From IMG/VR virus record IMGVR_UViG_3300036804_000068, positions 1-34,692 of that record: DNA of 34,692 nt. The stretch is one strand, 5' to 3'. Position numbers and translations under genes: made by a program. Within the stretch, counting starts at the first letter, position 1, and each line of letters opens with the position of its first letter. A model generated the notes under the pieces. That model ran no database searches, was not told where the DNA came from, and was given only the letters and a program-made list of their open reading frames with translations. Below, piece after piece: positions 26,071-33,733 of this stretch. Source of the DNA: a virus.

Positions 26071-27807
26071 TCAATGCGCGCCCTGTCGAGCCTTGCCCCT
26101 CGGCGCGCGCCCGCCGCCGCCCGTGTTGATCCCCATAACCCCGGCGATCAACTGTTCCTTTTTGTCCTCTTGCGCCTGCTTGGCCTGCGCCTTCTGCCGC
26201 TGTTTCAGCCGGGCGAGCAACAGCTCCGCGCCGGGCGGATGCAGCATGTGAATTAAATCCTCGGCGTCGATCGCTCCCGCGCGGGCAAGCGCGATTGCAA
26301 CTTGTCGGTTATCCTCTGCAAAAGCCGGCGACGCTGAGTGGCTGTCAACGGAGACTTGGTAGCCGCCGGGGAGCTGGCTGAGTAGGAACTCCTGCTTGGT
26401 GTCGGCGGTGGTGTAGACGAGCGCGTCCATCGCCTGCATGATGCGGAGCGCCAGAAACCCGACATCCGCAAGTTGCCTCTCAATTCGTGCGGCCTGATCA
26501 ATGAGCCGCCCGCCGGAGGTGCGCACCAGGGTTTGAGCATGGACGCCAGCGCGCACACCCGGCTCTCCCTGTCCAGACATGATTGGGGAGAAACCGCTAG
26601 CTTCATCGAACAATTTGAAAATAAACTCAAGCTCTTCCAAGTAGTTTTCGGGCGGCGGGTCCAGTAGTTTCGACGCTTTCGCATTTGGATTTGGGTCGTT
26701 AATAAAACCTCCCTCGTTGACAATCTTATAGTATTGCTCTTCGGTGACGGAGGTGAACCCGCTGAATACTTGTGGAGCATTGACGTTACGATCCCACATG
26801 ACCTTGATGTCGCGCAAACGCTTGCTGAGCATGTCCTGAAGCATCTGCACGCTGGCGATGATCGAGCGGCCCCAAAAATAGCCGGGAGTTTGCTGGCCCT
26901 GCACCTTGACGAAGGGCGTCTTGCCGGGAACGCGGCTTAGGTTTCGTCGGGTTTTATCCCCTTCAATGATAATTGGCTCGGCCCCGTAAATCGTTTGGAT
27001 TGTCGTCCAGTCCTCGGCCCGGTCGCGGTCCTTGATCCATACTTCGCAGAGTTTGACAGTGGGAGCGAAGCGCCGTTGAGGGCGCCAGGGCGTCGGAACA
27101 GGGAACACATTGACGATCCCGGCGGCGGAGCTTGGGGCGTCGCCGACGTCTCCCAAGGGCTGGAGCCCTCCAACAACCATCTGATGGAAATATGTCGGCT
27201 CTTCCTCGTCACGGTCAGGCCCCGGATCGTCGTCGAGCTGCTTCATGATTTCCTCGTAGCGAGGATGATCCATGAGCATCGTGCGCAGCTTGCTCTTTGT
27301 CGGGTAACTCACATGACACATCGCCTCTTGCTCGTCCAGCGCCAGCGTCGTCTCGCTGAGCACGCCGAAGTTCTGCGGATGCACATGGCCCGTCTTGAAC
27401 GACCCGCTGTCACCGTCAGGCATAACCTTTAACAGTTGGCAACCATTGACGAGCGACCACACCACGGCTTCCGCAAAGCTCACGTCGGCGTCGGTTTGGC
27501 GAAAGTCGGCGGTCAACTTCTCGGCGACGAGCTGAACGCGTTCGAGCACGTCCTCTTCCTCGCCGCTGTCGTAGGTGAGCTGGAAGCGAACGTCGGTCGG
27601 CTGCATCAGGTAGCCGGCAAGCTTGTCAACGAATGGGCCGATCTTGTTGTAGAGCGCCGCCCGGCTGTCCATCGAGCCCATGTAGTAGTATTGGGCCGCC
27701 CGCGTGTAGACCATCCCGCGCTCGGTCGCGCTCGCCATGCACTCGTCGATGATCTCCTTGATCCACAGCTCAAGGAAGCCGGGCTTGTCGGGTATCCTCA
27801 GAGCCAT
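26071..27807 (-). CDS. Portal protein
   Basis: A 578-residue protein with portal character: an N-terminal helix pair (WIKEIIDECMASATERGMVY), a mid-crown region (LCEVWIKDRDRAEDWTTIQT), the KVMWDRNVNAPQVFSGF segment, a coiled stem (QAARIERQLADVGFLALRIM) and the C-terminal helix-rich crown (LLLARLKQRQKAQAKQAQED). Forms the twelve-subunit DNA channel at the head vertex. It lies downstream of terL and upstream of scaffold and capsid genes. The ATG is overlapped by a short upstream gene. Confidence 0.85.
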   Translation of the reverse strand: MALRIPDKPGFLELWIKEIIDECMASATERGMVYTRAAQYYYMGSMDSRAALYNKIGPFVDKLAGYLMQPTDVRFQLTYDSGEEEDVLERVQLVAEKLTADFRQTDADVSFAEAVVWSLVNGCQLLKVMPDGDSGSFKTGHVHPQNFGVLSETTLALDEQEAMCHVSYPTKSKLRTMLMDHPRYEEIMKQLDDDPGPDRDEEEPTYFHQMVVGGLQPLGDVGDAPSSAAGIVNVFPVPTPWRPQRRFAPTVKLCEVWIKDRDRAEDWTTIQTIYGAEPIIIEGDKTRRNLSRVPGKTPFVKVQGQQTPGYFWGRSIIASVQMLQDMLSKRLRDIKVMWDRNVNAPQVFSGFTSVTEEQYYKIVNEGGFINDPNPNAKASKLLDPPPENYLEELEFIFKLFDEASGFSPIMSGQGEPGVRAGVHAQTLVRTSGGRLIDQAARIERQLADVGFLALRIMQAMDALVYTTADTKQEFLLSQLPGGYQVSVDSHSASPAFAEDNRQVAIALARAGAIDAEDLIHMLHPPGAELLLARLKQRQKAQAKQAQEDKKEQLIAGVMGINTGGGGRAPRGKARQGAH

Positions 27808-27965
27808 TTGCTAGGCTCGTAATATTTGACGATGCCGCAGGCGTCGCACTGCCAACCAATCCAGATGACGTTATCATGCGTCCCGCTGACGACGTGGCCG
27901 CCGCACCATCCCAGCCGGCAACGAAGCCTCGCGAAAACCTGAAGGAAGGCGAGAGCCGTCACCAT
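27798..27965 (-). CDS. Small Cys4 putative zinc-binding protein (55 aa)
   Basis: A 55-residue protein with cysteines at 16, 21, 40 and 43 (RCRLGWCGGH and WQCDACG), compatible with a zinc finger. The start follows the previous stop by six bases and has AGGG four bases upstream. The stop overlaps the portal start. Sequence resembles many small phage zinc-ribbon proteins near head genes. Role unknown. Confidence 0.6.
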   Translation of the reverse strand: MVTALAFLQVFARLRCRLGWCGGHVVSGTHDNVIWIGWQCDACGIVKYYEPSKWL

Positions 27966-27971
27966 GCCGCC

Positions 27972-28436
27972 CTACCAAACTTTAATGGCGCGCCTTTTCG
28001 ACGCCTCGATCAGATCGGTCTGCGCGCCGCTCTCGATCCCGCGCTTGAGCATGTCCAAGCCGTCCATGCCGAACTGCCGCCGGGTCTGCTTGCCAATCCC
28101 GATCGCCGTCTCAAGCATCGCCTTGTGGCCCGCCTGCTGCCAGTCGCTCGGCAGGACGGCGGCCGTCTGATCCTTGTAGCGGACTTTAGGCGTGCCCCCG
28201 AGACGCCGGTCGCTTTGGAAGTTTGCCACCCCGTAGTCGTTGGCGATGATGCTCTCCGTGATCGCCGCCGCCCTCGCCCTCACGCTCCCCCCGATCGCCG
28301 GCGGCTTGAACTCCTGTTGCGTCTCCCTCGCGTCGCACATCTCGCAGCTCGGCGGCGGCTTCTCCCATTCCTCCGCCGTCAGCGTCACCTCCATCCGATG
28401 GCCGCACGCCGGGCACATGTACGTCCGATTGATCAT
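27972..28436 (-). CDS. FmdB-type zinc-ribbon protein
   Basis: A 154-residue protein. N-terminal Cys at 8/11 and 31/34 (MCPACGHRMEV, SCEMCDAR) form a zinc ribbon similar to FmdB-type small proteins. A basic, Ala-rich helical C-terminus follows. The ATG follows GGGGA at good spacing and lies inside the coding frame of the next-listed gene (251-base overlap). Role unknown; possibly a virion assembly cofactor. Confidence 0.6.
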   Translation of the reverse strand: MINRTYMCPACGHRMEVTLTAEEWEKPPPSCEMCDARETQQEFKPPAIGGSVRARAAAITESIIANDYGVANFQSDRRLGGTPKVRYKDQTAAVLPSDWQQAGHKAMLETAIGIGKQTRRQFGMDGLDMLKRGIESGAQTDLIEASKRRAIKVW

Positions 28437-28557
28437 CTTCGATCCCCAAACGTTGCTCGACGATCCCCAAGCGTCGCTCGATTTCCTTGACAGCCTTTTC
28501 CAGCTCCGTGATCCGGTCCTCGGTCTGCGCTGTGCGCAGGAACATCACTTTCGCCAT
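28186..28557 (-). CDS. Coiled-coil protein, 3' half overlapping zinc-ribbon gene
   Basis: Residues 1-40 are a clear coiled coil (EDRITELEKAVKEIERRLGI). The DNA there has a 21-bp imperfect tandem repeat (GAGCGACGCTTGGGG / GAGCAACGTTTGGGG). The frame stays open for another 251 bases through the zinc-ribbon gene, where the product is Gly/Arg-rich and shadow-like. Either the protein truly overlaps, or its real end was lost by a frameshift. Start is ATG with modest ribosome binding site. Confidence 0.45.
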   Translation of the reverse strand: MAKVMFLRTAQTEDRITELEKAVKEIERRLGIVEQRLGIEDDQSDVHVPGVRPSDGGDADGGGMGEAAAELRDVRREGDATGVQAAGDRGEREGEGGGDHGEHHRQRLRGGKLPKRPASRGHA

Positions 28558-28793
28558 GTCGCCGCCTTGACCGCCATCATCTGAGCGCTGAGCGTGTTCA
28601 TGATCGCCTCGCGCCAGATGAACTGTTCCGGCCCTTCATCCGGCGCCTTCTCGAAACCGTCGGAGAGGATGTCAGCGATTTCGGCGAACAACCCCTTGAG
28701 CTGCGCCACCTTCGGGTCGCCGCTCGGATTGAAGTCGAAGCCGACCAGCCTCTTGCCGAAGCTCTCCCCCGGCTTGCGGTCGTAGCCTGTCAT
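28545..28793 (-). CDS. Acb2/Tad1-like hairpin protein (anti-defence sponge)
   Basis: An 82-residue protein starting MTGYDRKPGESF. It has GFDFNPSGDPKVAQLKGLFA, then EIADIL, and a second helix ending LSAQMMAVKAATW, the pattern of the helical hairpin shared by the anti-CBASS protein Acb2 and Tad1, which bind and sequester cyclic nucleotide signals. Full length fits Acb2. The start at 28793 overlaps the terL stop (ATGA). Which ligands it binds cannot be read from the sequence. I recognise the motif from memory only. Confidence 0.75.
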   Translation of the reverse strand: MTGYDRKPGESFGKRLVGFDFNPSGDPKVAQLKGLFAEIADILSDGFEKAPDEGPEQFIWREAIMNTLSAQMMAVKAATWRK

Positions 28794-30604
28794 CAAAACT
28801 TCTCCGCCATCGACTTCGTGTTCGCCTTCTGGTTGATTTTCCGAATATGCTCGCTAAACGCGAACGAAAGCAAGGTGCCTGCGTCTTGCGACTTGCGCTC
28901 CCCCTTCACGCTGTCCCACGTTAATTTTCTGGCAATCAGCCCGGCCCGCCGCCATTCGGTCCAGGTGTGATGCGCCAGCACCGTCGCCGACACAAGATCA
29001 TCGTTGACGCCCGTGTCAGGCCCCGCGCCAATCCAGCCGCTCTCCTCCTCGACGATCGCCTGCAATTCCTCCACCAGCCGGATCGAGCGAAACTCGATCC
29101 GCCGCAGCATCAGGCTGTCGCGCAGCGAGCTGTAGACCATCGACTTGTTGTCTTGATTGGTTTTCCAGGCGATCACGTTGCCGGCGCCGCCAAGCGTGTC
29201 GGCGCGCTTGTATAAAAACCATCGCACCGCCCCGATCATGTTGAGGATGTTCTCTGCGCCGGGCTCGCCCTGAAGGATGCCGCGCTCGGCAAGTTGGCGA
29301 AGGTTGCGCACCTCGGGGATCACGGCGGCGCCCACGCCGCTCACCTCGATGTTGGCGAGATGATCCCGGTACGCGCCGCACAGATGCGACAGCACCCAAG
29401 CGAACTGATAGGTCAGCGGCTTGTTCGATTGGAACTCGGCGACTTGCACCAGCCGGTCGGCGTAGCAGCGGAACACCTCAATTGCGTGATCGTTAGCGTC
29501 GCCGCCCCCGCCCCCGCTTGGATCGCCGCCGATGACGTACACGCCCTGCGGCTCGGGTGGCTCCCATACCTTCAGCATCGCCTCTTCGCGCTTCGTCGTC
29601 TGCGCTATCGACGAGCCCAGGAAGGCGTCCTCGAAGCTGTACTTGTAGCCCTTGTAAGGCGGCCCGTTCGTCAGGCTCTCGTTCAACTCCAAGGTGCGTT
29701 GGGCTGGGAAGAACGATGATCCCGAGGCGATGAAGCACTCCCGCTCGTTCCACGGATAGTGCCGAAACATGTATTCCTCGGCGGAAAATTCCGCCTCCCG
29801 TCTCCACCACGCAATCTGCTCCGGCTTGACCGTGATCCCGTACTCGCGCCGAACGTAGCGCGCCTTGGCGATCTCGTCATCGGTCAGCTTGCCGTCCCAA
29901 TAGGTCTTGTAATCTGGATCGGTTTTCAGGATCGAGTACGTCGGATTGGCCCAAAAGCCGACGAAGATGAACCGCATATGGCGGTCCTGCTTCGCCTGCT
30001 GGCAGTGATTGTAAAACCAATTGAACCCGTTGGCGATGCTCTCCCACACGTAGAGCCTGCGCGGGTTGACCCGCGCCAGCGACGCCTTCAGGCTCTCGAC
30101 GCCGGCGAGCGACTTCCACTGCCCGCACTCGGTCGCGTGCATCATGTTGAGCGCGCGGCTCGCGCCAAGGTCGGGGTTGCTCGCCGCCGCCATCAGGTCG
30201 ATGACCGACTTGTTGGCGAACACCATGCCGGTGCGATTGTTGGCGATCAACCGGCTGTCGCCGCTGCGCCACTCGGACGGGAGCGTTTCGAGCAACGCCG
30301 CGAAAATGCGGCGAAGGCGCTCAAGGTTGTCCGTGCGGTCGGCGATGATCGCGCCTTGCACGCCCGGATTGGCGAGCGCCCAAAACAGCTCGATCACACT
30401 ACAAATTGTTGTTATTGCGACCTGTCTGCATTTTAACACGACGAACTCATGCACGTCCTCGTCGAGCCCCTTGGCCACCGCGTCGATGACCAACCTTTGG
30501 CTCAGCCACGGCTCAACGTGCGTGCGGCCCTCTTCCTTCGTGTCGATTTCAACAGCTTGTAGAAGTTGGTAAATTCCTTCCCGAATTGAAGGTCGCTGTG
30601 GCAT
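28793..30604 (-). CDS. terL: Terminase large subunit
   Basis: A 603-residue protein. Walker A-like VVLKCRQVAITT (K58 to T66; the usual Gly at the fourth variable position is Ala63), the HATEC motif with E159 in the typical HxxExxxW setting, and the nuclease acids D361 (VIGGDPSG), E420 (ANIEVSG) and D535/D536 (VNDDLVSA). The enzyme packages DNA using ATP and cuts concatemers. No small terminase was recognised nearby. The start ATG lies after a noncoding gap with a strong hairpin. Confidence 0.9.
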   Translation of the reverse strand: MPQRPSIREGIYQLLQAVEIDTKEEGRTHVEPWLSQRLVIDAVAKGLDEDVHEFVVLKCRQVAITTICSVIELFWALANPGVQGAIIADRTDNLERLRRIFAALLETLPSEWRSGDSRLIANNRTGMVFANKSVIDLMAAASNPDLGASRALNMMHATECGQWKSLAGVESLKASLARVNPRRLYVWESIANGFNWFYNHCQQAKQDRHMRFIFVGFWANPTYSILKTDPDYKTYWDGKLTDDEIAKARYVRREYGITVKPEQIAWWRREAEFSAEEYMFRHYPWNERECFIASGSSFFPAQRTLELNESLTNGPPYKGYKYSFEDAFLGSSIAQTTKREEAMLKVWEPPEPQGVYVIGGDPSGGGGGDANDHAIEVFRCYADRLVQVAEFQSNKPLTYQFAWVLSHLCGAYRDHLANIEVSGVGAAVIPEVRNLRQLAERGILQGEPGAENILNMIGAVRWFLYKRADTLGGAGNVIAWKTNQDNKSMVYSSLRDSLMLRRIEFRSIRLVEELQAIVEEESGWIGAGPDTGVNDDLVSATVLAHHTWTEWRRAGLIARKLTWDSVKGERKSQDAGTLLSFAFSEHIRKINQKANTKSMAEKF

Positions 30605-30710
30605 GATCGAATACTCACGGCGTGGCGTGGCATGACGCGGTACGGCTGGGCCGGGTCAGGCTTGGCAGGGCATGGCATGGGAGCGGCGGGGGGTTCAATC
30701 CCTGCCGCTC
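30605..30710 (-). other. Noncoding gap with strong hairpin upstream of terL
   Basis: About 104 bases without a gene. Arms 30681-30691 (GAGCGGCGGGG) and 30700-30710 (CCCTGCCGCTC) give an 11-bp stem with one G-U pair (on the plus strand) and an 8-base loop. The rest has several GGCATGG and GGCGTGG repeats. It resembles a T-arm of a tRNA but no complete tRNA is present. It could be a packaging or processing signal, given its place before terL. Confidence 0.45.
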
Positions 30711-31167
30711 AATCCAACGCGAAGATCGCGCAGATGTCCATCGTCGTAATGGCGGGCGAAACACTGGCGATCGAACAGTTGACCGCCAAGTCGCCGTTGG
30801 TCCGCAGCTCCCACATCATCCAGCCGGGAGTGACTGAGACTTGGCAGACGCCAGCGACGCGCTGATAGACCGCCGGCCGCGCGCCGGCCGGCAACGTGCC
30901 AAGGATCGCGGTCGCGCTGGCGCCGAGCCCCGGCACAGCCATCGCGCCAACCATTTGAAGGCCGCCTTGGAGGAGCCGCCAGCGGACAGTGTTGGTCGTC
31001 ACGCCCCCTACGGCCTCAAAGTCGTTCCACATGCTGGCGGCCCGGTAGATGTCGCCGCTGCGCCGCTTCCAGCGATGCGACAGGTGGCCTTGCAGCACGG
31101 TGTCCGGGGTGACGTCGTTCGCTTCGGCGATGGCGTCAATCCGCGCGTTCAACTCTCCGTTGTCCAT
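30709..31167 (-). CDS. Fibre-tip-like virion protein (152 aa)
   Basis: Residues about 1-60 are helical and charged. Residues about 70-152 (VGAMAVPGLGASATAILGTL, PAGARPAVYQRVAGVCQVSV, GWMMWELRTNGDLAVNC) have the pattern of the C-terminal domain of phage fibre/receptor-binding proteins, where TLPAGxRP and the NGxL beta turn recur. It is the first gene of the late operon. This role is inference; no receptor-binding gene was found elsewhere in the window. Confidence 0.55.
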   Translation of the reverse strand: MDNGELNARIDAIAEANDVTPDTVLQGHLSHRWKRRSGDIYRAASMWNDFEAVGGVTTNTVRWRLLQGGLQMVGAMAVPGLGASATAILGTLPAGARPAVYQRVAGVCQVSVTPGWMMWELRTNGDLAVNCSIASVSPAITTMDICAIFALD

Positions 31168-31265
31168 GTCGCGCCCTCTGGTTGTGCGGCGTCATCAATT
31201 TGTGATAAACGCCAGCACTCTCCGCCATCCTAACCTTGAGCGGGGCGTCTGACACGCTTCAGATG

Positions 31266-31310
31266 AAATCGCCGTCGGGATTGCACTCTCCCCGACGGCG
31301 ATTTTTATTT
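31266..31310 (+). terminator. Strong hairpin terminator between recombination and late operons
   Basis: 14-bp perfect stem (AAATCGCCGTCGGG / CCCGACGGCGATTT, arms 31266-31279 and 31291-31304) with an 11-base loop. The U-tract (TTTTTATTT) follows on the plus strand, so it terminates best in that direction; on the minus strand it is flanked by weaker T runs (TTTCATC). It marks the boundary between the minus-strand recombination operon and the late operon. The loop carries the GAGAGTGCAA element. Confidence 0.7.
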
Positions 31311-31391
31311 CCAGTAGGCGAGCGCCTGCCCGATCAGCATCGCCACGATCAGCGCCTCGGCAAGGTCGAGCGCAACCCAAAACGCCCTCAT
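31305..31391 (-). CDS. Tiny membrane protein (28 aa)
   Basis: A 28-residue ORF starting MRAFWVALDLAEALIVAMLI, ending GQALAYWK: one transmembrane helix. The ATG overlaps the upstream stop (ATGA) and the stop is just before the strong hairpin, completing the recombination operon. Shorter than the usual cut-off, but the position is convincing. Confidence 0.5.
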   Translation of the reverse strand: MRAFWVALDLAEALIVAMLIGQALAYWK

Positions 31392-31594
31392 GCGTCCTCC
31401 AATCGCTTCACCCGCGCTTCCAGCCGGTTGAGGGAAATGGTCACAAGCTCCAAGCCCGCCGAGTGTGTCTCGCCCAAACCGTTGAGCTGGATTTCCAGCG
31501 CGCGGGCGGTGTCGCGCTGTTCGCGCAACATCGCGCCAGCGAGGATTGCGCAGGCCGTGGTCGAGAGCGCGATGATCGACAAAACGACGATCAT
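31388..31594 (-). CDS. Anchored coiled-coil protein (68 aa)
   Basis: Residues 1-22 are a membrane anchor (MIVVLSIIALSTTACAILAG) and 23-68 a coiled coil (TARALEIQLNGL, ELVTISLNRLEARVKRLEDA). Spanin-like or a holin-partner topology, but it sits in the recombination operon rather than with lysis genes. The start overlaps the upstream stop (ATGA). Function unknown. Confidence 0.6.
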   Translation of the reverse strand: MIVVLSIIALSTTACAILAGAMLREQRDTARALEIQLNGLGETHSAGLELVTISLNRLEARVKRLEDA

Positions 31595-31980
31595 CCGCTT
31601 GCTCCCAACAATGGTTGATCCTTTCGCGTCTCGTAAGCGAGCTTCAGCGGCTCGCGCGCCGTCTCCCACACCGTCTTGCCAGTCTCCGGCATCACGATGT
31701 CGGCGAAGAACGCTTCCTCGAAGGTGGCGATCTTGGCGTCCACCGCAACCAGCTTGGCCTTGACCAGCAAGAACATCGCCCGCCACTTCTCGCGCTCGCG
31801 CTCCGCCGACGCCGGCACAACCACGGTCAGCCGGATATGCCGGTCGTTGCATAGAAACTCGACCCGCGCCGACTGGCCCTGCCACGCGCTGGCGAAGCCC
31901 TTGGCGCCGTACTTGCGCACCAGCCGCTCAATGTCCGTCCGGGTTTTCTCGACCGGAACCTTCGTCCTGCTGGCGTACAT
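31591..31980 (-). CDS. Conserved recombination-operon protein (129 aa)
   Basis: Begins MYASRTKVPVEKTRTDIERL. The motifs VPVEKTRxDIERLVRKYGA, AMFLLVKAKLVAVDAKIATF and EEAFFADIVMPETGKTVWE recur in phage proteins next to recombination or nuclease genes, and I have seen this family often, without a known function. It overlaps the exonuclease gene end by 53 bases. Confidence 0.7.
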   Translation of the reverse strand: MYASRTKVPVEKTRTDIERLVRKYGAKGFASAWQGQSARVEFLCNDRHIRLTVVVPASAEREREKWRAMFLLVKAKLVAVDAKIATFEEAFFADIVMPETGKTVWETAREPLKLAYETRKDQPLLGASG

Positions 31981-32689
31981 CGCCTTCCTCGGGGTTGATG
32001 ATGGTCAACGGCGGCGCGTCCGCTTCGTCGACATAGGCCACGTCCATCGGACGGCGCACGCGGGTCATCACGGCGTAAGCGCCAAGCGAGCGCGCCCGCG
32101 CCTCCATCACGTCAAGCGCGTCGCAGAACGACGAGAGCGCGCTGCGCAACACGCCCATGTAGTTCCGATCCGGGATCGTCACCTTGTGCAACGGCGGCAT
32201 CTGAGGATGGAAACTGTAGAAGTGGACAGCCCGAAACTCCGCGACCAACATCTGCCCTTGCACTTGCGGCCGGTAGTCGTCGCCGGGTCCGTCCAACAGA
32301 TATTCGAGCTGCGTCCAGGGCGCCGGGCATTTCACCTCGACGCCCTCGCTCATGCCGCGCAGCAAGCGGTCAGGCGAACAGGCGAGCCGGCCGTCGTCGG
32401 TGGTGAACAGCCCGCCCGGCTCAAGCTGCACCTCGTTGGTGAAATTGAACTGCGCCACCGCGTTCGGTTCTTGCTCCTTGCCGCGCTGGACCCAATCGAC
32501 GAACGCGAGCTGATCATCGGTCGTTTCATGCAACAGCCGCTCGGCGACCAGCCGATAGAGATACTTGACCGCCTGCGCGGAGGGCGCGCCCTTCGGGGTG
32601 ACGATCTTGTGGAACATGCTCGACGTCGGCCGCCCCATCCGAAGCGCGTACCAATCCATCGAGCCTTGCTGGACCGGATAGAATTTCAT
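31928..32689 (-). CDS. YqaJ / lambda exo-type recombination exonuclease
   Basis: A 253-residue protein. The N-terminal YxxRMGRPTSSMF, GKEQEPNAVAQF (E74), ACSPDRLL (D107) and GVEVKCPAPW (E118, K120) are the active-site acids and lysine of the YqaJ/lambda exonuclease fold. It would chew 5' ends to give 3' overhangs for the annealing protein in the same operon. A Pro/Asp-rich C-terminal tail follows. Confidence 0.85.
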   Translation of the reverse strand: MKFYPVQQGSMDWYALRMGRPTSSMFHKIVTPKGAPSAQAVKYLYRLVAERLLHETTDDQLAFVDWVQRGKEQEPNAVAQFNFTNEVQLEPGGLFTTDDGRLACSPDRLLRGMSEGVEVKCPAPWTQLEYLLDGPGDDYRPQVQGQMLVAEFRAVHFYSFHPQMPPLHKVTIPDRNYMGVLRSALSSFCDALDVMEARARSLGAYAVMTRVRRPMDVAYVDEADAPPLTIINPEEGDVRQQDEGSGRENPDGH

Positions 32690-32692
32690 CGC

Positions 32693-32896
32693 TCACTGCC
32701 CCTGCAACCACTGCGCCATGCCCGGAAGCTGATAGTCGAGCTGTTCGCGGTGCTCGCCGAGCAGCGTCTCACGCGTGTAGCCCAGCGCCTCCAACAGGTT
32801 GAACTGCACAACGTACTCGTCCTGCGCCAGCGGCTTGCCCTGCTTGTAGTGGAGCTGGCCGCAGCACAGACATTCGTGCTTGGTTCTCTCCGTCAC
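32693..32896 (-). CDS. Small Cys/His hypothetical protein (67 aa)
   Basis: Begins MTERTKHECLCCGQLHYKQG, with a HxCxCC cluster that could bind metal. The C-terminus is an acidic helix pair (LLEALGYTRETLLGEHREQL). It lies between the annealing protein and the exonuclease and overlaps the former's stop (ATGA). Possibly an exonuclease accessory. Confidence 0.6.
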   Translation of the reverse strand: MTERTKHECLCCGQLHYKQGKPLAQDEYVVQFNLLEALGYTRETLLGEHREQLDYQLPGMAQWLQGQ

Positions 32897-33642
32897 TTGT
32901 CGCCTTCCTTTCGCACTGCCTTTCGCAGCTTTTCACGCAACGCCAGTTCAAGCCGTGGCAAATCGCGCACGCGAATATCGGCGAGGCTCTCGGCGCCCGT
33001 CACCATAACCTTGAGGAAGTTCGCTTCGTTGGTCTGGCTGCGCTTGATCAGCGTCTCCAACATCTTGAGCTGCGCCGCATCAATCAGGTTTTCCATCGCC
33101 CCCTTGCCGTCATCGTCCTTGCCCTTCCGAACCACGTTGCAAAGATCGTCGGTGATGTACCGCTTGGCGTAGCGCCGCGACGAACCGCGCGCCTGTAGGG
33201 CGTTGCGCCCCGGCCCCGCGTCAGGCGGCAGAGTGTAGGTCGACGACCGCTCCCACCCCCAGCCGGCGAGCGTCCCGGTGATTGTCACTGTGTCCTTGTC
33301 GTCGCGCGAGGTGAAGCTCAGCGCGAAGCCGTGCTTGGCTAGCAGAGGCCGGATGACTTGATCCATCGCCTCGATGGTGGTGAACGGATAGCGCCCCTTC
33401 TCGACGCCATCCTTGACCAAGGCCACCGTCCCGTCGCGCTCCACTTGCGGCATCTCGGCGGCGAAGTCGGCGTAATGCGCTTGAAACGCCTCGCGCGCTT
33501 GGTCGGCCAACACCTCGCGCCGCATCTTCAGCATCACTTCCAGCTTGTCGGCGGGAATATCGGGATTGGTCAAAAGCGCCATCAACGCCGACGCGAACGT
33601 CTCGGCCGGCCCCGCGCCGCGCTCAACAATCTCATCCGCCAT
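32893..33642 (-). CDS. erf: Erf-family ssDNA annealing protein
   Basis: A 249-residue protein. The segment KGRYPFTTIEAMDQVIRPLL, AKHGFALSFTSRDD and RGSSRRYAKRYITDDLCNVV are signatures of Erf-type single-strand annealing proteins. A basic C-terminal helix follows (ALREKLRKAVRKEGDK). It probably promotes recombination or genome circularisation with the adjacent exonuclease. The start at 33642 is preferred over a TTG at 33705, which lies in the promoter. Confidence 0.85.
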   Translation of the reverse strand: MADEIVERGAGPAETFASALMALLTNPDIPADKLEVMLKMRREVLADQAREAFQAHYADFAAEMPQVERDGTVALVKDGVEKGRYPFTTIEAMDQVIRPLLAKHGFALSFTSRDDKDTVTITGTLAGWGWERSSTYTLPPDAGPGRNALQARGSSRRYAKRYITDDLCNVVRKGKDDDGKGAMENLIDAAQLKMLETLIKRSQTNEANFLKVMVTGAESLADIRVRDLPRLELALREKLRKAVRKEGDK

Positions 33643-33676
33643 TGCGCGTTCTCTCGTTGTTCCTGTCAGGCTGTTC

Positions 33677-33705
33677 GTAATACAATCCTTGACTGAGAGT
33701 GTCAA
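33677..33705 (-). promoter_or_regulatory. Promoter for the recombination operon
   Basis: Minus strand TTGACA (33705-33700), 17 bases, TATTAC (33682-33677). It diverges from the plus promoter in the same 100-base gap. Confidence 0.8.
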
Positions 33706-33717
33706 GCATATTATATA
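33689..33717 (+). promoter_or_regulatory. Divergent plus-strand promoter for the HTH operon
   Basis: TTGACT (33689-33694), 16 or 17 bases, TTATAT/TATATA (33711-33717). It lies a short way before the ATG at 33734. The region also has a degenerate operator-like repeat (TGTCAA-N9-ATAACA, 33700-33720). Confidence 0.65.
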
Positions 33718-33733
33718 ACAGAAGGTGCCAACA

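Noticed and set aside
30681-30710. tRNA-like T-arm (GGGTTCAATCCC)
   Set aside because: Only a single hairpin is present; there is no D-arm, anticodon arm or matching acceptor stem.
31195-31380. Minus-strand ORF (61 aa) over the terminator region
   Set aside because: It runs through the 14-bp hairpin in a frame different from the convincing 28-residue coupled ORF and has no ribosome binding site.
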